Of a stretch of DNA of 64,000 nt, positions 24,369 through 34,250 are shown one piece after another. A model generated the notes under the pieces. The model did no database searches, was not told the DNA's origin, and saw only the letters and a list, made by a program, of their open reading frames with translations. The stretch lies in NCBI GenBank assembly GCA_963702235.1, contig CAVPBZ010000023.1, forward strand, positions 1-64,000. Direction: 5' to 3'. Position 1 is the stretch's first letter, and every line of letters starts with the position of its first letter. Position numbers and translations under genes: made by a program. The stretch is from PALSA-505 sp963702235. GTDB lineage: Bacteria; Actinomycetota; Actinomycetes; Streptosporangiales; Streptosporangiaceae.

Positions 24369-26969
24369 GTGGCCGGTTCGGAAGTCACCGCTCCTGGTCA
24401 TCTGCTGGCCCGGCTGCGGCCGGGACCGTCCGGCCTGTCTGCCCTCCGGCCAACCTGGTCGGTGCCCGCCGCGATGCGGGCGCTGCGCGCGACGCTTGTC
24501 GTGCCCGCCCTGCTGGCGCTGACCGACAAGGTCATCGGCGACCCGCAGATGGCGTTGTTCGCCGTGTTCGGCGCCTTCGCCAGCCTGGTGATGGTCACGT
24601 TCGGCGGGACCAGGCGCGACAAGCTGATCGCGCATCTCGAGCTCGCCGTGGTCGGCAGCATCGTGCTGACGATCGGCACCGCGGTCAGCGGCACCGCCTG
24701 GCTGGCCGCGATCGTCACGATCCCGGTGGCGTTCGGCATCTTCTTCGCGGGGGTGACCGGGCCGCACGCCGCCTCCGGGACCACCGCCGCGCTGCTCGCT
24801 TTCGTGCTTCCCGTTGCCTCGCCCGGCGGGGTGGCCACGATCCCGTCCCGGCTTGAGGGCTGGTGGCTGGCCGCGGCCGTGAGCACGGCGGCCGTGCTGC
24901 TGCTGTCGCCGCGAACGCCGGGAGACCGGCTGCGGGCGAGCGCCGCCGCGTCCGCGACAGCGCTGGCTGACCATCTCGCCGCGGCGGTGCGCGACGAGGC
25001 GACTGCCGCTCACCTCGAGGCGTCCATCGCGGCCAAGCACCAGCTGATGACCGTGTTCGCTGCCGCGCCCTTCCGGCCGACGGGGCTGGCCACCGCCGAT
25101 CAGGCTATGGCCAGCGTCGTTCAGCTGCTGGAGTGGTGCACCGTCCTGATCAGCGACGCCATGGACGGGCACCTGGATCTGAGCCGGGCCGTGTCGGCTG
25201 ACAGGGAACTGCTCAGCGTGACGGCCGGCGTGCTGCGGGACGTGGCCGCGCTGCTGGCCGGCCGGGATGCCGATCCGGACCTCGAGGGGCTCGAACGCGC
25301 CCGCGCCGCCAGCACGGACCACCTGCGGACGCTGTCCGGCGATCCGGACAGCGTCCGGGCCTGCGCCGCGCACGCCTTCCACGCGCAGGTGATCGCCCTC
25401 GCGGCGCGTGCCATCGCCGCCGACACCCTGATCGCGACCCGGCGGGCCTCGCAGGAGATCATCGCCGCCGAGCGCCGCGGCTGGTACGGGGAGCGCGCCG
25501 GCGATCCGGCCGCCAGCCGCGGCGCATCCGCCGGGCTCAGGTTCGGTGGGCGCAGGCTCGGCGCACTGGCCGGGGGGCGCACTCTCGGCGTGCTGGCCGG
25601 CGGCCGCAGGCTTGGGGCGCTCGCCGGGCGCAGTCTCGGGGGGCGCAGTCCCGGGGGGCGCAGGCTCGGTGCGTTGGCCGGTAGGTCCAGGCTCAGCGCG
25701 TGGGCCAGCGGGCGCAGGCTCGGCGCGTGGGCCAGCGGGCGCAGGCTCGGCGCGTGGGCCAGCGGGCGCAGGCTCGGCGCGTGGGCCAGCGGGCGCAGGC
25801 TCGGCGCGTGGGCCGACGGGCGCAGGCTCGGCGCGTGGGCCGACGGGCCCAGGTTCAGCGCCGTAGCCGGCGCGGCCGGCATCATCACCCGGCACGCCAG
25901 CTTCCGGTCAGTATGGATGCGCAACAGCCTGCGCGGCGCCGTTGGCCTGGCCGCCGCGGTGGCCGTGGCCGACATCACCGGCGTGCAGCACGGCTTCTGG
26001 GTCGTGCTCGGCGCGCTGTCGGTGCTGCGCACGAATGCGGCGTCCACCGGAGCGACGGCGCTGAGGGCGCTGGCGGGCACCGTGCTCGGGTTCGCGGTCG
26101 GCGCGGCGCTGGTGCTCGGCATCGGCACGGGACAGACCGCGCTGTGGATCGCGCTGCCGGTCGCCGTCCTGGTCGCCTCGTACGCGCCGGGGACGGCGCC
26201 GTTCGCGGTCGGCCAGGCGGCCTTCACAGTCACCGTGGTGGTGCTGTTCAACCTGCTCGCCCCGGCTGGCTGGAAGGTGGGCCTGCTGCGGATCGAGGAC
26301 GTCGCGATCGGCTGCGCGGTGAGCCTGGTGGTGGGGCTCCTGTTCTGGCCGCGCGGCGCAGCCGATGTCGTTGGCGACGACCTGGCGGACGCCTACCGTG
26401 ACGGCGGCGCGTACCTGACCCAGGCGGTGGACTGGGCGCTCGGCCTGCGCGGGCAGGTGCCCGACGCGGCGGTCGCGGCGGCCACCGCGAGCCTGCGGCT
26501 GGACGACGCGCTGCGCGGATTCCTCGCCGAGCAGGGGACCAAGCGGCTGCCGAAAGACGAGCTGTGGCGCCTGGTGATGGGAAGCATGCGGCTCCGGATG
26601 ACCGCGTACTCGCTGGCCGGACTGCGAGTACGCGGCGCGGCCACCTACCCTGACGCACCCGAGCACGTGGACCCGGAGCGGGCCGGGCTGCGGCAGATGA
26701 CGGCGGAGCTGACCAGCTTCTACGAGCGCATCGCCGCCCAGGTCGCCCGGCCTGTCCAAGGGGAGCAGCCACCCGCCGAGGTCCCTGTGCTCGGCAGCCC
26801 CGCGCTGAGCGGCGCTGCGCTCGACAACCTCGGCAGCATGCCGGCGCACCACCACCCGCCCACCCTCTGGGTCCGCGAGCACCTGTACCATCTCCGCCAG
26901 AATCTGCCCGCGGTAACCGAGCCAGCCCTGCACGTGGCCGAGCTGCGCCGCAACCCCTGGTGGCGCTGA
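24369..26969 (+). CDS. FUSC family membrane protein with internal repeat array
   Basis: An 866-aa protein with two membrane blocks. The first (~50-180) contains MALFAVFGAFASLVMVTFGG, characteristic of FUSC/aromatic acid exporter proteins. The second, similar block (~520-660) contains GFWVVLGALSVLRTNAASTGATALRALAGTVLG in the arrangement of FUSC domains. A soluble helical region lies between them. Residues ~393-497 are an unusual Arg/Leu/Gly-rich stretch made of 9-residue units. FUSC proteins are presumed transporters or exporters of small acids; the substrate is unknown. The start is GTG at 24369. The 274 nt before it hold no gene that I can support. Confidence 0.8.
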   Translation: MAGSEVTAPGHLLARLRPGPSGLSALRPTWSVPAAMRALRATLVVPALLALTDKVIGDPQMALFAVFGAFASLVMVTFGGTRRDKLIAHLELAVVGSIVLTIGTAVSGTAWLAAIVTIPVAFGIFFAGVTGPHAASGTTAALLAFVLPVASPGGVATIPSRLEGWWLAAAVSTAAVLLLSPRTPGDRLRASAAASATALADHLAAAVRDEATAAHLEASIAAKHQLMTVFAAAPFRPTGLATADQAMASVVQLLEWCTVLISDAMDGHLDLSRAVSADRELLSVTAGVLRDVAALLAGRDADPDLEGLERARAASTDHLRTLSGDPDSVRACAAHAFHAQVIALAARAIAADTLIATRRASQEIIAAERRGWYGERAGDPAASRGASAGLRFGGRRLGALAGGRTLGVLAGGRRLGALAGRSLGGRSPGGRRLGALAGRSRLSAWASGRRLGAWASGRRLGAWASGRRLGAWASGRRLGAWADGRRLGAWADGPRFSAVAGAAGIITRHASFRSVWMRNSLRGAVGLAAAVAVADITGVQHGFWVVLGALSVLRTNAASTGATALRALAGTVLGFAVGAALVLGIGTGQTALWIALPVAVLVASYAPGTAPFAVGQAAFTVTVVVLFNLLAPAGWKVGLLRIEDVAIGCAVSLVVGLLFWPRGAADVVGDDLADAYRDGGAYLTQAVDWALGLRGQVPDAAVAAATASLRLDDALRGFLAEQGTKRLPKDELWRLVMGSMRLRMTAYSLAGLRVRGAATYPDAPEHVDPERAGLRQMTAELTSFYERIAAQVARPVQGEQPPAEVPVLGSPALSGAALDNLGSMPAHHHPPTLWVREHLYHLRQNLPAVTEPALHVAELRRNPWWR
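25689..25850 (+). repeat. Six 27-bp tandem units inside the FUSC gene
   Basis: Six almost identical 27-bp units (AGGCTCGGCGCGTGGGCC...) encode repeats of R-(R)-L-G-A-W-A-(S/D)-G. Older, diverged units (RRLGALAGG, RSLGGRSPGG) extend the array back to about 25545. The near identity of the central units indicates recent expansion. Confidence 0.95.
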
Positions 26970-27227
26970 GGCTCCCTCCCCTCCTGCCCTCCCCGCCTGA
27001 CTCAGCCACCCGCGAGCTCCGACCGCTCGGCGCGAGCCCCGGCCGCGGCCGGCGTCGATGCGGCCCGTGTCTGCCGCCCGCACCGACACGATCGGCGTCC
27101 GGCGCCGACCACCGGCGACTCCCCGCGCCCGGGCTTTCGCCCATGGCGTAACGCTGTACGGAAGGACTCGCCACCCGCAGCCGTTCGGACGTAATGTTGT
27201 AATTATTGTTGTAGACGGGAGGCTGAT

Positions 27228-28175
27228 ATGGCAGCCGATTCCCCCCTGGACGCCTACTCCCAGGTCGTGACCGGCGTGGCGGCCGAGCTGACGCCGAAGG
27301 TCGCCAGCCTGCGGGTGCCGCGGACGGGCGGCGGGGCGGGGGAGAGCCTCGGCTCTGCCGTCGTCTACACCGGGGACGGGTTCCTGCTGACCAACGCGCA
27401 CGTCGTCGGGCGGGCCCAGGGCGGGACCGCGCTGTTCGCCGACGGGACCAGCGCGCCGTTCCGCGTCGTGGGCGCGGACCCGCTGTCCGACCTGGCCGTG
27501 GTGCGGGCCGCGGGCGACACACCGCCGCCCGCGGAGCTCGGCGAGGCCGACAAGCTGGTGGTCGGGCAGCTGGTGGTGGCGGTGGGCAACCCGCTGGGCC
27601 TGGCCGGCTCGGTGACCGCGGGGGTGGTCAGCGCGCTCGGCCGGTCGCTGCCGACCAGGGACGGCCAGGGCCGGGCGGCCAGCCTGGTCGAGGACGTGAT
27701 CCAGACCGACGCGGCGCTCAACCCGGGCAATTCCGGCGGCGCGCTCGCCGACGCGAGCGCGCGGGTGGTGGGCATCAACACAGCGGTGGCCGGGATCGGG
27801 CTCGGCCTGGCCGTCCCGGTCAACAACACCACGCGGAAGATCATCTCCGCGCTGATGACCGACGGACGGGTGCGGCGCGCCTACCTCGGCGTCGTGGTGA
27901 TGCCCGCGCCGCTGCCGGCGTGGCTGCAGGAGCGTACCGGTCAGGCGAACGGGCTACGGGTGGCGCAGGTGATGCGCGGCGAGGCGGCCGACCGGGCCGG
28001 CCTTCGGGCGGGGGACCTGATGCTCTCGGTCGGCGGCAACCCGACGGGGAAGGCGCAGGACCTGCAGCGGCAGATGTTCGGCGAGGCGATCGGCCGGCCG
28101 CTCGCGATCACCGTGATGCGCAACGGGGCGCTGGTAGACGTGATCGCCCAGCCGACCGAGCTCGTCGCCGCGTGA
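27228..28175 (+). CDS. S1C (HtrA/DegP-type) serine protease with PDZ domain, apparently cytoplasmic
   Basis: A 315-aa protein, ATG start with GGGAGG 5 nt upstream. The trypsin-like triad is complete: TNAHVV (His58), LSDLAVV (Asp88) and NPGNSGG (Ser169). A C-terminal PDZ domain spans ~205-300 (YLGVVV ... GLRAGDLMLSVGG). No signal peptide or membrane anchor precedes the protease domain, unlike most HtrA proteins, so a cytoplasmic location is likely. An AT-rich patch at 27191-27212 is the probable promoter region. Confidence 0.88.
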   Translation: MAADSPLDAYSQVVTGVAAELTPKVASLRVPRTGGGAGESLGSAVVYTGDGFLLTNAHVVGRAQGGTALFADGTSAPFRVVGADPLSDLAVVRAAGDTPPPAELGEADKLVVGQLVVAVGNPLGLAGSVTAGVVSALGRSLPTRDGQGRAASLVEDVIQTDAALNPGNSGGALADASARVVGINTAVAGIGLGLAVPVNNTTRKIISALMTDGRVRRAYLGVVVMPAPLPAWLQERTGQANGLRVAQVMRGEAADRAGLRAGDLMLSVGGNPTGKAQDLQRQMFGEAIGRPLAITVMRNGALVDVIAQPTELVAA

Positions 28176-28235
28176 TCCTGTCGGCGTCGCGGCGTGATCC
28201 TGCCGACGTGGCGGGGTGACTCTGCCGGCGCTGCG
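28170..28235. repeat. Three imperfect 22-bp tandem repeats at the end of the S1C protease gene
   Basis: Units begin at 28170, 28192 and 28214 with the pattern G(C/G)GTGA-(T/C)-CCTG-(C/T)-CGGCG. The first unit includes the protease stop codon. The remaining gap to ssb (to 28486) holds no gene. It contains two DnaA-box-like strings (TTCTCCACA and CTATCCACA, 28320-28360), which I do not regard as an origin. Confidence 0.6.
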
Positions 28236-28486
28236 GCGTGCCCCTCCGCGCGTCGGGGCGCGGTCCTGACCGCGCTGCGGCCGGGGGATTATGCCGTCGG
28301 CGGGCCCGGGACGCCAACTGATTCTCCACAGATCCGCCATGCTGCGGAAGCTATCCACAGGTCGCCATCCGAGGCGGCGGGCCTGGTCCGCGGCCGGGCA
28401 TCCTGACACCAGACAGGCGGCGCGTGCCGCCGGCTGAGTGCAGGCCGGCGGGCAGGATGCCGCGCGAATCGCTCAGGAGGATCACG

Positions 28487-29083
28487 ATGTTCAATGGCGC
28501 GACCGTAACCCTGGCGGGCTACGTGGCAACGGAGCCCCACTACCGGACCATCAACGACAAGACTCCCATCGTGTCGATGCGAGTCGCCTGGACGTCCCGC
28601 TTCGTCGACCGGGAGACCGGTGAGTGGCGGGACGGCAAGACCTCGTTCGCGAACGTCAACTGCTGGCGCAAGCTCGCGAACAACGTGGCGCCCTCGCTCC
28701 GCAAGGGGCAGGCCATCGTGCTGACCGGGCGGCTCCAGGTGCGCGACTACGACGACAGGGAGGGCAAGCGCCGTATCGCCGTGGACATCGACGCGGACGC
28801 CATCGGCCACGATCTGTCCCGCGGCGTCGCGCACTTCCAGCGGACCCTCCGGTCGGCTGGGGACACCGCCGCGGACGGGCAGCCGGACGGCCTGGCCAGG
28901 GGCGAGGCCATCCGGGCCGGGCTGACGGACGAGGACCTGATCGGGGACGGCGCAGCTCTGTCGGCAGCCGGGTCCATGGCTGGCGACGGGGCCGGCCCGT
29001 CCGATGACATGTTCAACGCTGACTCGATCAGCGAGCTCGCCGGGGCGACGGACAGCGCAGCCGCGGCAGCCGTACCGTTCTGA
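28487..29083 (+). CDS. ssb: Single-stranded DNA-binding protein
   Basis: A 198-aa protein starting ATG 28487, with AGGAGG 6 nt upstream. Residues 1-105 are an SSB OB-fold (TLAGYVATEPHYRTI, VSMRVAWTSRFVDRETGEWRDGKTSF, VNCWRKLANNVAPSLRKGQAIVLTGRL, VRDYDD-EGKRR). The tail is acidic and Gly/Ala-rich but ends AAVPF, not the full DDDIPF-type tip. It lies alone rather than between rpsF and rpsR, so it is probably a secondary SSB, as found in actinomycetes for competence or chromosome segregation. Confidence 0.85.
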   Translation: MFNGATVTLAGYVATEPHYRTINDKTPIVSMRVAWTSRFVDRETGEWRDGKTSFANVNCWRKLANNVAPSLRKGQAIVLTGRLQVRDYDDREGKRRIAVDIDADAIGHDLSRGVAHFQRTLRSAGDTAADGQPDGLARGEAIRAGLTDEDLIGDGAALSAAGSMAGDGAGPSDDMFNADSISELAGATDSAAAAAVPF

Positions 29084-29375
29084 CGCCGGTCAGGCGGCTG
29101 CCTACCGCCGGCTCACCGGGAACACGGCAGCGGGCTGGTCGTCATGACCAGATAACGCCTCGCACCTGAGTCCGCTCTCCTTCGCTCCGCCGGCGCATGA
29201 CCGGCTCGGCTTCACCAGATGCGGCTGCAGCGAGCCCGGCTTGCCGGGTCACGGGTCGCACGGTGCGGGCGGTCACGTTGCGGGGCGAGGGCGTCCGACC
29301 CGTGCGGCGACCAACATACCGGGTTCTGGCGCCAGGCGCACGCATCGCATCTATTGTGTTACCCAGAGTAGTTCA
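29084..29375. other. Intergenic region, no gene seen
   Basis: About 290 nt after ssb without a supportable ORF. The last 40 nt (TATTGTGTTACCCAGAGTAGTTC) are AT-richer and are the likely promoter for the diguanylate cyclase transcript. Confidence 0.4.
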
Positions 29376-29428
29376 ATCCCGTCTCGGCAGCACTCAGCGT
29401 GATGCAGGTGGGTGCGCCGAGACGGGAT
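29376..29428 (+). promoter_or_regulatory. Strong stem-loop in the leader of the diguanylate cyclase gene
   Basis: ATCCCGTCTCGGC (29376-29388) and its exact reverse complement (29416-29428) form a 13-bp stem. After one bulged A the stem extends by GCAC/GTGC, closing an 18-nt loop. The loop contains the most upstream in-frame GTG and ATG, which argues that translation starts further downstream. It could be an RNA switch, an attenuator or a repressor-binding dyad; it does not match the c-di-GMP riboswitch core that I know. Confidence 0.65.
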
Positions 29429-29455
29429 CCCGGCGACGTGGTCACGGGCGGAGGC

Positions 29456-30862
29456 ATGGCAGTCCAGCAGGCAGCGATGCGGCACGAGCGGACGAGTGGC
29501 CTCCTGCGGCTCGTCCGGCGACCGATGCAATGGCCGCTGCTGGCGCAGCGGGCGCCGCTGATCGGCTACTTCTTCGTGGTGGTTGCCTGCGACCTGGCCC
29601 TGACCGGCTGGGAGCTGGCGCGGACATCGCCCCGGGCCGGCCAGGTGGCGCTGTTCGGGGCGCTGCTTGCCTGCGGAGCCGCGTGCATCGAGGCGACCAG
29701 GCGGCTGGGCATGCCAGCCGGCGTCTCGCGTGACCTGCTGTCGGCCTGGTGGCTGCCCGTTGCCCTGCTGCTGCCGCCGGTCTACGCGCTGATCGCGCCG
29801 GTCCCCCTGAGCATCCTGCTGCAGCTGCGGGTGCGCCGGAGCCCGATCTACCGGCGGGTCTTCAGCGCGGCCGCGCTCGGCCTGGCCGGCGGGGCCGCGT
29901 CCATCGTGTTCGGCCACTTCGGCCTGAGGACCGGAACGGTACGGGCGCTGACCTCATGGTTTGGCTACCCCGGGCCGGAGGTGTGGTTCAGCCGGCCGGT
30001 GACCGTGGTGATCGCCGTGGGCTGCGCCGCGCTGTTCAGCGTGCTGAACGCCGCTCTGGTGGCCGTGGCCGCGCATGCGGCCGAGCCGCTGGTCCGCTGG
30101 CGCGACGTGCTCTGGGACTCCGAGCGGCTGATCCTCGACGTGACCGAGGTCTGCGTGGGCGTGCTGGTCACGATCGCCTGCGCGCTGAGCCCGGTTCTGC
30201 TCTTCGTCGCGCTGCCGCCGGTCATCCTGCTGCAGCGCAGCCTGCTGCATCAGCAGCTGCGGGCGGCGGCGCGGACCGATGCGAAGACGGGGCTGCTGAA
30301 CGCGGCCGCGTGGCAGCGCGAGGCCGACATGGAGATCAGCAGGATGGTGCGGACCAGGGGGTCACTGGCCCTGCTGCTCGTCGACATTGATCACTTCAAG
30401 CGGGTCAACGACACGCATGGCCACCTGGTCGGCGATCAGGTGCTCGCCGCCCTGGCCGATGCGTTCCGCCAGCAGGTGCGTGACTCCGACGTGGTCGGCC
30501 GGTTCGGCGGTGAGGAGTTCGTCGTCCTGCTCCCCGGGGCCGACGTGACCGAGGCGTGCAAGGTCGCCGAGCGGCTGCGCGAGCAGGTGGCCGCCACGCC
30601 TGTCATGCTCGGCGGCGGCGAGGTGCGGGTCACGGTGTCGGTCGGCGTGGCCGTGCTCGGCGAGCACGCCGACGACATCCCGGGGCTGCTCGCGTCGGCC
30701 GACCTGGCGCTGTACCGGGCCAAGGAGTCAGGCCGCAACCAGGTGCGGCTGTTCGATGAGGCCGCCGACCTGCCCGCTCCCGGGCCGCGCCTGATAGCCA
30801 CCACTCCCGCGGAATCCGCCGCGCCCGCGGCGGAGCTCAGACGCGCAGTCCCTGGTGATTGA
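29456..30862 (+). CDS. Membrane-bound diguanylate cyclase (GGDEF)
   Basis: A protein of about 468 aa with an N-terminal membrane region of six or so hydrophobic segments (IGYFFVVVACDLALTGW, VALFGALLACGAACI, WWLPVALLLPPVYALIAPV, FSAAALGLAGGAASIVFG, VTVVIAVGCAALFSV, VTIACALSPVLLFVALPP). A C-terminal GGDEF domain follows: DIDHFKRVNDTHGHLVGD, then the catalytic loop FGGEEFVVLLPG, then YRAKESGRNQV. All residues for GTP and metal binding are present, so c-di-GMP synthesis is expected. No RxxD inhibitory site is obvious. The start is uncertain (ATG 29456 or 29477; the 29399 GTG lies in a hairpin loop). It has a degenerate paralogue at 42324-43628. The 3' end overlaps the NTF2-like gene by 26 bp. Confidence 0.88.
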   Translation: MAVQQAAMRHERTSGLLRLVRRPMQWPLLAQRAPLIGYFFVVVACDLALTGWELARTSPRAGQVALFGALLACGAACIEATRRLGMPAGVSRDLLSAWWLPVALLLPPVYALIAPVPLSILLQLRVRRSPIYRRVFSAAALGLAGGAASIVFGHFGLRTGTVRALTSWFGYPGPEVWFSRPVTVVIAVGCAALFSVLNAALVAVAAHAAEPLVRWRDVLWDSERLILDVTEVCVGVLVTIACALSPVLLFVALPPVILLQRSLLHQQLRAAARTDAKTGLLNAAAWQREADMEISRMVRTRGSLALLLVDIDHFKRVNDTHGHLVGDQVLAALADAFRQQVRDSDVVGRFGGEEFVVLLPGADVTEACKVAERLREQVAATPVMLGGGEVRVTVSVGVAVLGEHADDIPGLLASADLALYRAKESGRNQVRLFDEAADLPAPGPRLIATTPAESAAPAAELRRAVPGD

Positions 30863-31262
30863 TGTAGACGATGATGCGGAGCCGGTCGCCGTCGCGGCGG
30901 ATCAGGAACGATGAATCCAGCATGACCTCGCCGCTCCCGTCCGTGCGCGGCGCGGCCCACGTGGTGCGCGCGAGCACGTGGTGCGGGTCGAGCTCCTGGT
31001 GGGTGAGCTGCCTGAGCGCCGCCGGGCCGATGCCGGCGTCGGCAAATGCCTGGGCTCGCCGGGGGAGTGCCTGCAGGAACGCCGGCCGGGGTACCACCCT
31101 GGTCCCGGTCGCGTCTGCCGACAGGAACGTCTCGTCGAAGCACCCGGCCAGAGCGTCCAGGTCAAGGACGTCGCTGGAGCGGGAGAACTCGTCGAAGAAG
31201 CCGCGGATCTGATCGCCGAGCTGACTGCGGTGCGTGTCGGGCACGAAACAGGGTCCTCTCAT
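30837..31262 (-). CDS. NTF2/SnoaL-like protein
   Basis: A 141-aa protein with the cone-like alpha+beta pattern of NTF2-like folds (IRGFFDEFSRSSDVLDLDALAGCFDETFLSAD ... HVLARTTWAA ... MLDSSFLIRRDGDRLRIIVYINHQGL). No catalytic residues can be assigned. It lies 36 nt behind the MarR-type regulator on the same strand, probably as its regulated partner. GTG at codon 7 with AGAGGA upstream is an alternative start. The end overlaps the convergent GGDEF gene. Confidence 0.7.
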   Translation of the reverse strand: MRGPCFVPDTHRSQLGDQIRGFFDEFSRSSDVLDLDALAGCFDETFLSADATGTRVVPRPAFLQALPRRAQAFADAGIGPAALRQLTHQELDPHHVLARTTWAAPRTDGSGEVMLDSSFLIRRDGDRLRIIVYINHQGLRV

Positions 31263-31298
31263 GTGCGCGGGCAGGGGGGGTGCGTGGCGGGCCGGGCG

Positions 31299-31742
31299 TC
31301 ACAGCAGGTCGGCAAGACGGTCGAGCAGCGGCGCGGCCGCCCGGAGGCAGCCGAGTTCGGCGGCGGTGAAGCTGGCGGTCACCGCCTCGGCGAGGTGATC
31401 GCCCAGCTGCTGCTCATGGCGCTCGAGCGTGCGGCGCCCGGCGTCGCTGATCCCGACCAGTGAGCGCCGCCGGTCGCCGGGGTCGGTCGTCACGCGGACC
31501 AGGCCGCGCCGCCGCAGCCCGGCCAGTGCCGCGCTGACGGCCTGAGAGGTGACGCGCTCGCCGGCGGCCAGCGCGCTGGCCGAGCACGGCCCCATCCGCT
31601 CCACCCGGAGCAGGAGCGCCAGCTCCAGGAACGACGGCGCGCCCGGGGCATGGCCCTGGCCGTAGATCCGGCGGAGCTGGCGGCTCAGCCGTCCGACGGC
31701 GACGCGGATGTCCCGCGCGACGAGCACGGCATCTTCTGGCAC
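31299..31742 (-). CDS. MarR-family transcriptional regulator
   Basis: A 147-aa protein with the winged-helix signature LALLLRVERMGPCSASALAAGERVTSQAVSAALAGLRRRGLVRVTTDPGDRRRSLVGISDAG, where the DxRRxxxxxT/S wing is clear. It starts GTG at 31742, just inside an AT-rich stretch containing GTAA-N7-TTAC (31748-31762), which could be its own operator. Far longer upstream extensions of this frame run antisense through ettA and are not credible. It probably controls the downstream NTF2-like gene. Confidence 0.85.
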   Translation of the reverse strand: MPEDAVLVARDIRVAVGRLSRQLRRIYGQGHAPGAPSFLELALLLRVERMGPCSASALAAGERVTSQAVSAALAGLRRRGLVRVTTDPGDRRRSLVGISDAGRRTLERHEQQLGDHLAEAVTASFTAAELGCLRAAAPLLDRLADLL

Positions 31743-31853
31743 GATCAGTAAATCTAGGTTACGTAAGCTGGGTTGAGCAACTGCCGGTCGCAGCGCGCCG
31801 GGCGTAGCCGGGTGATCGCGGCAGGCTAGCAGCGATCGTGGCCGGCTAACGAC

Positions 31854-31913
31854 GGGCACGGGCCGTCCGGTGAGGGCACGGGCCGTCCGGTGACGGGGCA
31901 CGGGCGGTCCGAT
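31854..31913. repeat. Three 20-bp tandem repeats upstream of ettA
   Basis: Two identical units of GGGCACGGGCCGTCCGGTGA (31854-31873 and 31874-31893) are followed by a diverged third (31894-31913). They end 30 nt before the ettA start, so they sit in its promoter/leader region. No palindrome is present within a unit. Confidence 0.8.
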
Positions 31914-31943
31914 CCAGCACCCGCTGGGCCCTACCCTTGAGGT

Positions 31944-33609
<1,666 letters not shown>

Positions 33610-33660
33610 CCGGGCCGGCCCCGCGCTCACCTGCGGCGGCGGGTGGCGGTGCCCGTTACG

Positions 33661-33700
33661 GCGAAGACTTGGTAGTGCTATCACGCTACTGATGCTTCGC
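33661..33700. terminator. Hairpin between convergent ettA and glbO
   Basis: GCGAAG at 33661-33666 pairs with CTTCGC at 33695-33700, and an inner GTAG/CTAC pair closes a short loop. It lies in the 142-nt convergent gap, where a bidirectional terminator is expected. It shares the string GAAGACTTG with the two dispersed palindromic elements at 10.55 and 54.5 kb, so it may be a diverged third copy. Confidence 0.45.
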
Positions 33701-33751
33701 GCTGATTCTTCGACTCTCGCGGCGAGCTGAGTCCCGGGTCGGCCCTGAGCC

Positions 33752-34174
33752 TCAGGCCGGGGCGAGGCCCAGGTCGCTGTGCCCGGTGGGCTGCTGGTTG
33801 ACCAGGCTGTGCGCGGCCATGACCAGGTAGTCCCACAGCTGCGCGTCAAGCGCCTCGTCCAGGCCGATCTCGTCGAGCGCGTCGCGCATGTGCCGGAGCC
33901 AGGCGTCCCGTTCGGCCTCGCCGATCGTGAACCTGGCGTGCCGCATCCGCAGCCTGGGGTGCCCGCGTTGCTCGTTATACGTACTCGGGCCGCCCCAGTA
34001 CTGCATGAGGAACAGCCGCAGATGCTCCTCGGCCGGCCCCAGATCCTTGCCCGGGTAGACCGGCCGGAGCTCCGGGTCGTCCGCCACGCCCTGGTAGAAC
34101 GCGTGCACCAGGCGGCGGAAGGTCTCCTCCCCGCCCACGGCATCGTAGAAGCTCGTCTCGCTGGATTCGCTCAT
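33752..34174 (-). CDS. glbO: Group II truncated haemoglobin (HbO)
   Basis: A 140-aa protein with the 2-on-2 globin pattern: SFYDAVGGEETFRRLVHAFYQGVADDPELRPVYP, LRLFLMQYWGGPSTYNEQRGHPRLRMRHARFTIGEAERDAWLRHM. The proximal His lies in MRHARF, the B10 Tyr in FYQGV and the G8 Trp in DAWLRHM. HbO binds O2 tightly and is linked to respiration and redox or NO handling in actinobacteria. ATG start. It appears to be a single-gene unit. Confidence 0.92.
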   Translation of the reverse strand: MSESSETSFYDAVGGEETFRRLVHAFYQGVADDPELRPVYPGKDLGPAEEHLRLFLMQYWGGPSTYNEQRGHPRLRMRHARFTIGEAERDAWLRHMRDALDEIGLDEALDAQLWDYLVMAAHSLVNQQPTGHSDLGLAPA

Positions 34175-34250
34175 GACCGTCCCAGCCTACGGGCTGGACC
34201 CGGCGATGCCGCCCGGGCCGCCCGGGCCGTCCGGGGAGGGACAGGCGGCA

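Noticed and set aside
28319..28362. Two DnaA-box-like strings upstream of ssb
   Set aside because: Both mismatch the consensus, and no replication genes or AT-rich DUE are near.
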